From assembly GCA_023265315.1 (NCBI GenBank), contig JAHFUA010000016.1, positions 1 through 32,898 on the forward strand: DNA of 32,898 bases, written 5' to 3'. Of the stretch, positions 15,825 through 23,521 are shown one piece after another. This DNA is from Acidobacteriota bacterium. GTDB taxonomy: Bacteria; Acidobacteriota; Terriglobia; Terriglobales; Acidobacteriaceae. The notes under the pieces are model-generated. The model worked only from the letters and a program-made list of their open reading frames with translations. It was not told where the DNA came from and did not search any database. Each line of letters starts with the position of its first letter. Position 1 is the stretch's first letter. The translations under genes and the position numbers were made by a program.

Positions 15825-18057
15825 TCTCCTGGAGGTGCTGCCGCAACCGACGGAGGGCCTCTTCCCGCTCAGTGTTGGTGAGCTCCTGGCGGAGCTCTTG
15901 GAGAGCGAAGTGGACGACGTCATGGTGATGAAGCTCCTCGGGCGCAACGTCGCTACTCAGTTCGAGCCAAATACTGTGCAGGAGATCAATCTCCTTGGGT
16001 GTGAGGCGCGGAGCATGAGGCCCCAAATAAAAAACGTCTTCTTGACCGTTGGGGAAATAGATTTCCAGCGTCAGTTGCGGTTTAGGATCAGCTAAACGTT
16101 CCCAGGCCAAGCCCGCGATACGAGCCTCTTCGGTAACCGATCTATTGGGAGACGGCCCTAGAACGACCGTGGCAGAGCGCATACTCTGGGCGGCGCGCAG
16201 GATGGCGTCCCATTTTTCCGTAGCCGCGGCGACCGCGAGATGGACGCTTTTCCCCTTCTTCTCTGCCAGTCCAAGGGCGCGTGTAAAGAGCGTTTGCTCT
16301 TCCGCGCTAAAAAGCTGCTCGGGTATCAGTTCGGACTCGCCGGACCCCGCGCGGGCAAGAAATCGAAGATGGAGCACCACGACGTCCTGTTTCTGAATGT
16401 CGACCCGGTCGAGGACGGCTGCCAGGCCGTACAGCAGGTTGTAATTGCGGGCCATGACCAATATGTTGCCCGGCCGAACGCCAACGGCCGCAGGAGCCAG
16501 GTCCTCATGAGGTTCTAAATTGAACTGATCGAGTTCGGCGTGGGCCTTGGCGCGCTTCCTGGTCACCCGTTCGGAGAGGGTGAAAACGGCAAAGAAGATG
16601 ATGGTGAAAGCGACTCCTGAAAGTGTGGCGACTTGCTTGGTGAAGAGATTGATGGCGCACAAAGCGAACAGCATGGTGGTTATTAGGCCGAGGCCCAGAG
16701 GGATTTCCAAGCTGCCAAGCTTCAGATTTAAGGGCACGCGAAACTCCCGCTCGCCGGGCGTTTTGTAGCGAAGCACAAGCACGGCTAGGCCCTTCATGGC
16801 GAAGCTCCACATCACCCCGAAAGCGTAGGCCTCGCCCAGCACAAAAATGTTTCCGCGAGTCAGGATGATCGTGAGGAGCTGAAGGCCCACGACCAGGTTC
16901 AGGAGGCGATAGGAGGTCCCGTACCGACGATGCGGGCGGCGAAACCAGTCCGGCAGAATGCCGTCTTCGGAAACCCTGTTCAGGACTCCGTTAGAGCCCA
17001 CGATGGCGGTGTTGACCGCCCCCGCCAGCATCAAGACGCCCACCACCACGACGAAGGCTCGGAAGGCCAGCCGGAGTGATACCGGTCCGATCAGGTACAT
17101 CGCCAGCCCGCCGATGGGGTTATCGAAGAATTTGTTGCGCACGGAATCAGGGATGATCATCACTGCGAAGAACGCGACCCCGGCGGTGAAAATCAGGCTG
17201 TAAGCGAAGATGACGAATCCCGCTTTTTCCAGGTTGCGCAGTTTCGGATGCTCAATTTCCCGATAAACCTGGGCCATGGTTTCTTCGCCGCTCATGGCCA
17301 GAACGGAATGACCCAGCCCAACCAAAACACCGATCAATCCAATGGTGTAGGGCAGTGAGGTGTGGCGCAGCCAGCCCAGCGCATCTTCCGAGTAAACGAG
17401 ATTCGAGAGCCGCGGCCAGGGCGGAAGATGCGCGCCCCGCATCCACAGCGTGTAGCCGCACCAGGCGATCATGATGACCACCATCACGGTGGTCACATAC
17501 ATAATTCGCAGGGCTTTCTCGCTGGATTCGGGAATGCCTTTGATGTTCTCCCACCAGAAATAGATTGTGACCAGCGCCGCGAAGAGTGCGGCCGTCCCGT
17601 TCATAGGTAGGGCGAAAGTGAAATGAGCGTAGCGCAAGAACTCGTTTAACAGACCCGTCAGGTACAGGCCTGCCGATACGCCGCTGATCGGTCCCGTCAG
17701 GATGTAGTCGAACATAAGCGCTGAAACTGAGAACTTCGCCAACGTTCCGCCCATGGCCTCTTTCACGACCCGGTACACGCCCCCGCGCACAAACATGCTG
17801 CAGCTCTCGATATAGACCGATCGCACCGCAAAGGAGAGCAACATGATGGCGAGCACGAACCATGGAGCTGTTTTCCCCACGAAGTGTTCCGCAATCGCGC
17901 CGGCATAGAAGGCGGACGAGCCCATGTCGTTGAGCACGACGGCTGCGGCCCGCCAGAAAGAGATAAAAGCGAGCATGGCGGTGGTGGCGACCAGCACTCG
18001 CTGAGCGCCAGCCCCCGCTCCACTGGATGCAGAGGCTTTGGCGAGACGGTTTTGCAT
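15796..18057 (-). CDS. APC-superfamily permease with C-terminal soluble (USP-like) domain
   Basis: The 753-residue protein is an amino acid/polyamine/organocation-type transporter. About 12 hydrophobic segments fill residues 20-490, with family-like stretches such as [38 protein letters not shown] (the loop often seen as GxEe) and [19 protein letters not shown]. From about 505 to 753 follows a cytoplasmic domain with alternating beta strands and helices ([20 protein letters not shown], then [11 protein letters not shown]), which resembles universal-stress-type domains fused to some APC permeases and probably senses a ligand. The gene looks lower in G+C than its neighbours, which suggests transfer. 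It ends against the broken mgsA. The start ATG at 18057 has no strong ribosome-binding site. Substrate unknown. Confidence 0.85.
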   Translation of the reverse strand: MQNRLAKASASSGAGAGAQRVLVATTAMLAFISFWRAAAVVLNDMGSSAFYAGAIAEHFVGKTAPWFVLAIMLLSFAVRSVYIESCSMFVRGGVYRVVKEAMGGTLAKFSVSALMFDYILTGPISGVSAGLYLTGLLNEFLRYAHFTFALPMNGTAALFAALVTIYFWWENIKGIPESSEKALRIMYVTTVMVVIMIAWCGYTLWMRGAHLPPWPRLSNLVYSEDALGWLRHTSLPYTIGLIGVLVGLGHSVLAMSGEETMAQVYREIEHPKLRNLEKAGFVIFAYSLIFTAGVAFFAVMIIPDSVRNKFFDNPIGGLAMYLIGPVSLRLAFRAFVVVVGVLMLAGAVNTAIVGSNGVLNRVSEDGILPDWFRRPHRRYGTSYRLLNLVVGLQLLTIILTRGNIFVLGEAYAFGVMWSFAMKGLAVLVLRYKTPGEREFRVPLNLKLGSLEIPLGLGLITTMLFALCAINLFTKQVATLSGVAFTIIFFAVFTLSERVTRKRAKAHAELDQFNLEPHEDLAPAAVGVRPGNILVMARNYNLLYGLAAVLDRVDIQKQDVVVLHLRFLARAGSGESELIPEQLFSAEEQTLFTRALGLAEKKGKSVHLAVAAATEKWDAILRAAQSMRSATVVLGPSPNRSVTEEARIAGLAWERLADPKPQLTLEIYFPNGQEDVFYLGPHAPRLTPKEIDLLHSIWLELSSDVAPEELHHHDVVHFALQELRQELTNTEREEALRRLRQHLQEIKERRVPHL

Positions 18058-18133
18058 TAGCGGTTTTTCATTCGATTCCGGGCCAGACGCACTCGGCGCT
18101 CGGCAAATGTTGGATTTTACTCTGAGCCTGAGG

Positions 18134-18236
18134 ATTGAGTCATTGACTCATTGATCCCATTGATCCATTGAGTCATTGAAAAACCGCGCCGTTGGATTGA
18201 TGCTCCCGCAGTGAACCAATGAGTCAATGACTCGAT
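18134..18236. repeat. GAGTCATTG inverted-repeat element upstream of the TSUP gene
   Basis: The left arm ATTGAGTCATTGACTCATTG (from 18134) and the right arm CAATGAGTCAATGACTCGAT (ending 18236) are inverted copies with about 18 of 21 positions matching. Between them are more words of the same kind (ATTGATCCATTGAGTCATTG). The rest of the gap (18058-18133 and 18237-18283) holds no gene. Confidence 0.85.
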
Positions 18237-18283
18237 CGCTCTGGTACCATCACCGAGAAATTCCTGCGACAGAGGAGACGAAC

Positions 18284-18643
18284 GTGATCATCCTGTGGGC
18301 GATAGTGGCGGGGCTGGGAGTAGGAGTCCTTTCCGGGCTGGTGGGCATTGCCGGCGGCGCCATCCTGATTCCGATCCTGTTTTACGGCTTCAAGATGAAC
18401 CAGCATATGGCTCAGGGCACCACCCTGGCGGTGCTGCTTCCCCCCACGGGCCTGCTGGCGTTCCTGAAGTATTACAAGGCCGGAAACGCCGATCTGAAGA
18501 TCGGCCTGCTGCTCGCGCTCGGGCTCTTCCTGGGCGGCTACTTCGGAGGCATGTGGGCGCAAAAGATGCCTGACCTGCTGCTGCGCCGGATTTTTGCCGT
18601 GGTGCTTGCAGCCACTGCCGTCAAAATGTTCTGGCAAAAGTAG
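18284..18643 (+). CDS. Half-size TSUP (TauE/SafE) family membrane protein
   Basis: TSUP proteins export or import sulfur- and carbon-containing anions. This 119-residue protein has the family's N-terminal signature GVLSGLVGIAGGAILIPILF followed by MAQGTTLAVLLPPTGLLAF, and a last segment with GGYFGGMWAQKMP, giving about four hydrophobic segments. Full-size members have about 250 residues with two such halves, so it would need to dimerise. The GTG at 18284 (start of MIILWAIVAG) is chosen because AGAGGAGACGAAC lies just upstream; a longer frame from 18227 begins inside the repeat element. Substrate unknown. Confidence 0.85.
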   Translation: MIILWAIVAGLGVGVLSGLVGIAGGAILIPILFYGFKMNQHMAQGTTLAVLLPPTGLLAFLKYYKAGNADLKIGLLLALGLFLGGYFGGMWAQKMPDLLLRRIFAVVLAATAVKMFWQK

Positions 18644-18664
18644 AAGACGTAGTGATCTGCGTTT

Positions 18665-19546
18665 CTACAAGAGGGCTTGGAGCGCGGGCTGGAGCTCGGG
18701 ATGGCGGAAGCGAAAGTCGCTGGCCTGGAGCTTGCCGCAGTCCACACGCTGGCTGCCCAGGAGCAGCGCGTCGCCCATCTCGCCGAACATCAGCCGGACC
18801 ATGAATGCGGGGAGGGGGAAGATGGTTGGCCGGTGCAGCGCTTCGCCCAGCGCGCGGGTGAATTCGGCGTTGGTCACAGGGGTCGGGGCGACCGTGTTCA
18901 CCGGACCGCGCAGCGAATCGGTGGCCAGCGCATGCTGAATGACTCCGACCACGTCGTCGAGCGTGATCCAGCTCATCCACTGGCGTCCGCTGCCGATGCG
19001 CCCGCCGGCGCCCATGCGGAACGGAGGCAGCATCTGAGCCAGCGCGCCCCCGCGCCGGCTGAGAACCACCCCGAACCTAAGCGAGACCACGCGCATGCCG
19101 GCCCGGGCCGCGGGCTCGGTGGCCGCTTCCCATTGCTGGCTGACCTCGGCAAGGAAGTCGGAGCCGGGCGCGCTCTCCTCGCGCAATACTTCATCGCCGC
19201 GATCACCATAGATTCCGATCGCCGAGGCGCACACCATGACTTTCGGCCGCTGTGCGGCCCCTGCCAAAGCCGCGGCGAGCGTGCGCGTCCCCTGCACCCG
19301 GCTGTCGCGGATGCGGGCTTTCTTCGCCGCCGTCCAGCGCCCGGCAATGCTTTCGCCGGCGAGGTGGACCGCGGCGTCGAATCCCTCGAGCGCTCCGGCT
19401 GCGATGCCGCCGGCGGGATCCCATCGGATCTCATTCGCCGCCGGATCACGCCGTACCAGCCTGACAACCGAGTGCCCGGCGCTCTCCAACGCCGGCACCA
19501 GCGCCGAGCCGACCAACCCCGACGCGCCACTGACCAGAACCCGCAT
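18665..19546 (-). CDS. TIGR01777-type NAD(P)-dependent epimerase/dehydratase family protein
   Basis: The 293-residue protein belongs to the extended short-chain dehydrogenases. It has the nucleotide-binding loop SGASGLVGSAL (6-16), HLAGESIAGRWTAAKK, SAIGIYGDRGDEVL with the catalytic-type tyrosine region, and the C-terminal DUF1731 part with FMVRLMFGEMGDALLLGSQR. This order is typical for the TIGR01777 (YfcH-like) group, whose reaction is not firmly established. The ATG at 19546 begins the Rossmann fold and has CAGGAGT upstream, although 13 bases away; a frame 30 codons longer has no support. It is convergent with the TSUP gene with only about 20 bases between stops. Confidence 0.9.
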   Translation of the reverse strand: MRVLVSGASGLVGSALVPALESAGHSVVRLVRRDPAANEIRWDPAGGIAAGALEGFDAAVHLAGESIAGRWTAAKKARIRDSRVQGTRTLAAALAGAAQRPKVMVCASAIGIYGDRGDEVLREESAPGSDFLAEVSQQWEAATEPAARAGMRVVSLRFGVVLSRRGGALAQMLPPFRMGAGGRIGSGRQWMSWITLDDVVGVIQHALATDSLRGPVNTVAPTPVTNAEFTRALGEALHRPTIFPLPAFMVRLMFGEMGDALLLGSQRVDCGKLQASDFRFRHPELQPALQALL

Positions 19547-19715
19547 TGCCGCGATTTTACTCCTGTGTTGCCGGTCTGTTGCTGCTTGCGGCCAGGGCGC
19601 GCGGCGCAAGAATGTTCTAAGCCCTTTTCCCGCCAATCACATCCAAAGAAGATATTGGTGCTCTCCTAACCCGGTCTGGTCCTTTCGGGCATGCAGGACA
19701 GTTGCATCGGGCGGT

Positions 19716-19721
19716 TATAAT
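19716..19721 (+). promoter_or_regulatory. Possible -10 element upstream of the (p)ppGpp gene
   Basis: A perfect TATAAT stands out in the 275-base GC-rich gap between the divergent epimerase and rsh genes. There is no convincing -35 at 16-18 bases (TTGCAT lies only 8 bases upstream), so the promoter call is tentative. If used, the leader of rsh would be about 95 bases. Nothing else is recognised in 19547-19821. Confidence 0.4.
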
Positions 19722-19821
19722 CAAGCATGGGGAGTCCCCGCCACAGGATGTCGAGTTCTCAGGCCGATTCGCGGCCTGCGTGTAGTTCCTCCAACTCGGC
19801 CGTTCCTCACAACGGGCTGGC

Positions 19822-22026
19822 ATGGCGACGCTGAAGCAGCAATTCGCGACCAATGTCCTCACCGTCACCAAGTTCCGTGACCTGCTGAAGACGGTGCGCG
19901 CCAACCGCCCCAATGACGACCTGGAAATCATCCGCCGCGCCTACGACCTTTCGCAGAAGTATCACGCCGGGCAGAACCGGGCATCGGGCGAGCCCTATCT
20001 CAGCCACCCGCTCGAGGTAGCGCTGGTGCTGGCGGACATGAAGCTGGACTCGACTTCCATCGCCGCCGGCCTGCTGCACGACCTGGTTGAGGACACTTCG
20101 GTCACGGTGGTGGACATCCGCAAAGACTTCGGCGAGCAGGTGGCGCGCATCGTCGAAGGCGTCACCAAGATTTCCAAGATCGACTTCGCCACCCGCGAGG
20201 AGCGCCAGGCGGAGAACGTCCGCAAAATGGTTCTGGCGATGGTGGACGACATCCGGGTGGTGCTCATCAAGCTGGCCGACCGGCTGCACAACATGCGCAC
20301 GCTGAAGGCGCTTCCCCCCGAACGCCAGGAGCGCATCGCCCGCGAGACCCTGGAGATCTACGCTCCCATCGCCCACCGGCTGGGCATGGGCAAAGTGCGC
20401 GGCGAACTGGAAGACCTGGCCTTCCAGTACGTGGATCCGATCGCCTACCGGCAGGTGCACGACGCTGTCGAGGCGCGGCGCAAGAAAGGGGAGCAGCTAC
20501 TGGAGCAGTTCGAAGGCGTGCTGCGGGAGAAGCTGGCGGAAAACGGCATCGAGGCCAGGGTGGAAAGCCGCATCAAGCGGCTCTTCAGCGTGTGGCAGAA
20601 GCTGCAGCGGCAGCGCATCGCCGTGGACCAAGTCTACGATCTGCTGGCCATCCGCATCATCACCCATTCCGTGAAGGACTGCTATGGCGCTCTGGGCGCC
20701 ATTCATAATTTCTGGCGGCCGGTGCCGGGGCGCATCAAGGACTTCATCGCCATGCCACGGCCCAACCTCTACCAGTCGCTGCACACCACGGTCATCGCCG
20801 AGAACGGCACCCCCTTCGAAGTGCAGATCCGCACCGAAGAGATGCACAAGATGGCCGAGGAGGGCATCGCCGCCCACTGGAAGTACAAGGACGGCGCGCC
20901 GGTCGGGGCCAAGGACGAAGAGCGGCTGGCCTGGCTGCGGCAGGTGGTGGAATGGCAGCGCGACGTCGCCGACCCCAACGAGTTCCTCTCCGCGCTCAAG
21001 ATCGACCTCTACCCGGAAGAGGTTTACACCTTCACCCCCAAGGGGAAAGTGGTGATCCTGCCGCGCGAGTCCACCCCCGTGGACTTCGCCTACACCATCC
21101 ACACCGAGGTCGGGCATACCTGCACCGGCGCCAAGGTCAACGGGCGCATCGTGCCGCTGCGCTACAAGCTGCGCAACGGTGAGATCGTGGAGATCCTGAC
21201 CCAGGCCGGGCACACGCCCAGCCGCGACTGGCTGACCTTTGTGAAGGCGTCGCGCGCGCGGCAGAAGATCCGGCACTGGCTCAACGTCCACCAGCGGGAG
21301 CGCGCCCTCGAGATCGGCCACAAGCTGATCGAGAAGGAAGCGCGCAAGTACCGCGTCTCGCTCAAAGACATTTCCGACGCGGCCTACGAGCGCGTGGCCC
21401 AGGAGTACGGCGTCACCCGCGCCGACGACCTGGTGGCCGGCATCGGCTTCGGCAAATTCTCGGCGCGGCAGGTGCTGGGCAAGCTCTCCCCGGCGGAAAC
21501 CTCCGTCCCGGCGCAGGAAGAGAAGCAGGGCTTCGGCAGCGTGGTGCGCCGGGTGTTCGGCGGCGATAGCGGCACGCTCAAGGTCAAGGGCCAGGATGAC
21601 CTGCTCATCTACCGCGCGCGCTGTTGCAATCCCATTCGCGGAGAAGAGATCGTGGGCTACGTCACCCGCGGCAAGGGCGTGGCGGTGCACGCCAGGAGCT
21701 GCCCCAACGTCGTCAACCTGCTCTATGACGTGGAGCGGCAGATCACGGTGGAGTGGGGCAAGGAGACCACTGACGGCGGTCCCGGCACTTATCCCGTCAA
21801 GCTGACCGTGTTCTGCGACGACCGCGCCGGCATGCTCAAGCAGATCACCACCATCATCAGCGACGACAACACCAACATCCGCAACATCGAAGCCCGCACC
21901 GGCGACGGCCACGCCACCGTCGACCTGGTCATCGACATCGCCGACATGAAGCACCTGCAACGCATCGTCGTCGGCATCCGCAAGCTGGCCGGCATCCGCG
22001 ACGTGCAGCGCGTGCAAAAATTGTAA
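19822..22026 (+). CDS. rsh: Bifunctional (p)ppGpp synthetase/hydrolase (RelA/SpoT homologue)
   Basis: This 734-residue enzyme makes and degrades the stringent-response alarmone (p)ppGpp. Domains in order: HD hydrolase (about 45-200, with SHPLEVA and LLHDLVEDT, His86-Asp87 intact), synthetase (about 240-360, RIKDFIAMPRPNLYQSLHTT), TGS (about 400-460, VYTFTPKGKVVILPRESTPV), a zinc-finger-type region (CCNPIRGEEIVGYV) and a C-terminal ACT domain (about 655-734, KLTVFCDDRAGMLKQITTII). The RIKD sequence in the synthetase is the RXKD type found in bifunctional enzymes, and the HD site is complete, so both activities are expected. The ATG at 19822 gives the usual N-terminus. It is followed by a hairpin repeat and ridA. 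Confidence 0.96.
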   Translation: MATLKQQFATNVLTVTKFRDLLKTVRANRPNDDLEIIRRAYDLSQKYHAGQNRASGEPYLSHPLEVALVLADMKLDSTSIAAGLLHDLVEDTSVTVVDIRKDFGEQVARIVEGVTKISKIDFATREERQAENVRKMVLAMVDDIRVVLIKLADRLHNMRTLKALPPERQERIARETLEIYAPIAHRLGMGKVRGELEDLAFQYVDPIAYRQVHDAVEARRKKGEQLLEQFEGVLREKLAENGIEARVESRIKRLFSVWQKLQRQRIAVDQVYDLLAIRIITHSVKDCYGALGAIHNFWRPVPGRIKDFIAMPRPNLYQSLHTTVIAENGTPFEVQIRTEEMHKMAEEGIAAHWKYKDGAPVGAKDEERLAWLRQVVEWQRDVADPNEFLSALKIDLYPEEVYTFTPKGKVVILPRESTPVDFAYTIHTEVGHTCTGAKVNGRIVPLRYKLRNGEIVEILTQAGHTPSRDWLTFVKASRARQKIRHWLNVHQRERALEIGHKLIEKEARKYRVSLKDISDAAYERVAQEYGVTRADDLVAGIGFGKFSARQVLGKLSPAETSVPAQEEKQGFGSVVRRVFGGDSGTLKVKGQDDLLIYRARCCNPIRGEEIVGYVTRGKGVAVHARSCPNVVNLLYDVERQITVEWGKETTDGGPGTYPVKLTVFCDDRAGMLKQITTIISDDNTNIRNIEARTGDGHATVDLVIDIADMKHLQRIVVGIRKLAGIRDVQRVQKL

Positions 22027-22030
22027 GAAG

Positions 22031-22169
22031 CCTTAACCACAGAGGACACAGAGGTACAGGGAGGACTTTTGTTCTGGTCTGCGCCGTGCTATTCCCCAAA
22101 CCAGGCCGGACTTTGACAAGAAATAAAAGAATTTCCCCGCGTGCTCCTCTGTGTCCTCTGTGGTTAAGG
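22031..22169. repeat. CCACAGAGGACACAGAGG long inverted-repeat element between rsh and ridA
   Basis: Two perfect 24-base arms in inverted order (22031-22054, with TTAACCACAGAGGACACAG, and 22146-22169) enclose about 91 bases without a gene. It begins 4 bases after the rsh stop, and the ridA ribosome-binding site starts soon after the right arm. The phrase CCACAGAGGACACAGAGG is, from memory, widespread in intergenic regions of many bacteria. The transcript would form a long stem between the two genes. Confidence 0.85.
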
Positions 22170-22192
22170 GGTTTTTGCTTGAAGGAGGGAAC

Positions 22193-22570
22193 ATGCGCGA
22201 AGTCATTGCGACCAAGGCCGCGCCCCAGGCCATCGGCCCTTATTCGCAGGCCATCAAGGCAGCCGGGCTGGTGTTCTGTTCGGGGCAGATCGCGTTCGAA
22301 CCGGCGTCGGGCACGATCGTGGCCGGCGATGTCTCTCAGCAAACCGAGCGCGCGCTTCAGAACCTCGCTGCCGTGCTGGCCGCTGCCGGCAGCGGTCTCG
22401 ACCGCGTGGTCAAGACCACGGTGTTCCTGAAGAATATGAGTGATTTCGCGGCCATGAACCAGGTCTATGGCCGCTATTTCAAGACGGCGCCGCCGGCCCG
22501 CTCCACCGTCGAAGCCGCTCGGCTGCCCAGGGACGTGCTGGTGGAGATCGACGTGATCGCGCTGGCGTGA
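22193..22570 (+). CDS. ridA: RidA-family enamine/imine deaminase
   Basis: RidA proteins hydrolyse reactive 2-aminoacrylate and related enamines released by PLP enzymes. The 125-residue protein is of normal length and has the family stretches AIGPYSQAIKAAGLVFCSGQ near the N-terminus, VVKTTVFLKNMSDFAAMNQV in the middle, and PARSTVEAARLPRDVLVEID at the end, with the conserved arginine of PARSTVE and the following glutamate. The ATG at 22193 has an excellent ribosome-binding site, GAAGGAGGGAAC; the longer frame from 22151 starts in the repeat arm and is not used. It follows the rsh gene across a long hairpin. Confidence 0.95.
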   Translation: MREVIATKAAPQAIGPYSQAIKAAGLVFCSGQIAFEPASGTIVAGDVSQQTERALQNLAAVLAAAGSGLDRVVKTTVFLKNMSDFAAMNQVYGRYFKTAPPARSTVEAARLPRDVLVEIDVIALA

Positions 22571-22589
22571 ACTGCAGGGGGATTGTGCC

Positions 22590-22655
22590 ACTGAGTCATT
22601 GTGTCATTGAGCCATTGGAAACAGGCCCTCTTCCTCAATGGCCCAATGACTCAAT
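22590..22655. repeat. GAGTCATTG inverted-repeat element between ridA and rpmB
   Basis: Left arm words ACTGAGTCATTGTGTCATTG and AGCCATTG (22590-22618) and the right arm CAATGGCCCAATGACTCAAT (22636-22655) are inverted copies around a loop of about 17 bases. It lies between the convergent ridA and rpmB genes and may act as a terminator for either, although no T run follows. Confidence 0.85.
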
Positions 22656-22679
22656 TCTCTGATCCCTGTGAATCGGTGC

Positions 22680-22868
22680 CTAAGCTTTTTGGACTTTCCC
22701 GCTGCGGATGCAGGACGTGCACACCCGCAGCTTGCGGGTGCCGCCGTTGACGCGGGCGCGCACCGGGCGCAGATTCACGTTCCAGCGCCGTTTGGTCACG
22801 TTGTGGGCGTGACTGATGTTGTTGCCTGATTGCGGCCCCTTGCCGCACACATCACAAACTCTGGCCAT
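22680..22868 (-). CDS. rpmB: 50S ribosomal protein L28
   Basis: L28 is a small protein of the large ribosomal subunit. The 62-residue sequence shows the typical [20 protein letters not shown] start, [15 protein letters not shown], and the C-terminal [15 protein letters not shown]. Four cysteines (CDVC and CTSC) form the zinc-binding pair of the C+ form. The start at 22868 has CCGGAGC upstream; a frame 13 codons longer is not used. A plausible promoter lies at 22910-22939. It is divergent from the DUF971 gene. Confidence 0.96.
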   Translation of the reverse strand: MARVCDVCGKGPQSGNNISHAHNVTKRRWNVNLRPVRARVNGGTRKLRVCTSCIRSGKVQKA

Positions 22869-22909
22869 GATTGCTCCGGTAGATTCCTTGCCGATCCTGC
22901 AAGACACTG

Positions 22910-22939
22910 ATTTTACAGGACCCGCCGCAGTCCCGGCAA
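22910..22939 (-). promoter_or_regulatory. Sigma-70-type promoter of rpmB
   Basis: On the minus strand, TTGCCG (22934-22939) and TAAAAT (22910-22915) are separated by 18 bases, upstream of the rpmB start by about 42 bases. The elements match sigma-70 consensus at four and five of six positions. Confidence 0.5.
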
Positions 22940-22975
22940 ACGCGGTGACTCCCGCCGGTGTGCGATACTGAAACC

Positions 22976-23356
22976 ATGCCTCCCAGCGTGGATCCCAAGT
23001 CGGTAAACGTGAACATCACCACGGGTACGGGAGTGGAGATCGAATGGAGGGACGGCCATCGCTCCAGCTACTCGTTCCAGTACCTGCGCGACGCTTGTCC
23101 CTGTGCCCTGTGCAACGAGGAGCGCAACAAGACCGGGCGCAAGCCGGGCCAGTCGCCGGGCCAGGCGCCGGGCGCGCTGCCCATGTTTAAGCCGGCGATG
23201 CGCGCCACCCAGGCAGAGGCGGTCGGCCGTTACGCCATCCGCTTCACCTGGAACGACGGCCACCAGCACGGCATCTTTGCCTGGGATTATTTGCGGGAGA
23301 TCTGCCCGTGCACGGAATGCAAGAAGGCGCGGGCTGTCGCGGAAACGACAAAATGA
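22976..23356 (+). CDS. DUF971 protein (gamma-butyrobetaine hydroxylase-like N-terminal domain)
   Basis: The 126-residue protein has [20 protein letters not shown], then the cysteine motif [10 protein letters not shown], a Pro/Gly-rich linker ([16 protein letters not shown]), [20 protein letters not shown], and a second motif CPCTECKKA. This two-part build matches DUF971, a small domain also seen at the N-terminus of gamma-butyrobetaine hydroxylase; the cysteines suggest metal or Fe-S binding. Its function is not known, though family members have been linked to Fe-S protein assembly. The ATG at 22976 is chosen; a GTG at 22958 is possible. It stands alone, divergent from rpmB and followed by a repeat block. 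Confidence 0.85.
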   Translation: MPPSVDPKSVNVNITTGTGVEIEWRDGHRSSYSFQYLRDACPCALCNEERNKTGRKPGQSPGQAPGALPMFKPAMRATQAEAVGRYAIRFTWNDGHQHGIFAWDYLREICPCTECKKARAVAETTK

Positions 23357-23402
23357 AAGCCACGGATGAGGCAGGGGACGCCCAGATTTTGGCGGTTTTT
23401 AC

Positions 23403-23510
23403 TTGTAGAGACGCAGCATGCTGCGTCTCTACAAAGCCAAGAGCTAAAAGCCAAGAGTCAACAGCAGCAAAACCAAGATTCTTCGCTTCGCCCGGAATGA
23501 CAGAAGGACG
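23403..23510. repeat. REP-like palindrome with AAGAGC and GAATGACAGAAGGA words, copy 2
   Basis: A perfect 32-base palindrome (23403-23434, centre GCATGC) is followed by AAGCCAAGAGCTAAAAGCCA as at 1178-1229, and then by TTCGCTTCGCCCGGAATGAC and AGAAGGA. The word GAATGACAGAAGG recurs at 30998-31010. The block fills the space between the DUF971 gene and the helicase gene; AGAAGGA at its end is the nearest ribosome-binding-like sequence to the helicase start. Confidence 0.85.
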
Positions 23511-23521
23511 ATTTTTCTGAA

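Noticed and set aside
15725-16100. Second half of methylglyoxal synthase in another frame (simple frameshift)
   Set aside because: No FFWDPL or PHDPDVKALL-like sequence is found downstream in any plus frame; the DNA is a repeat followed by the opposing permease gene.
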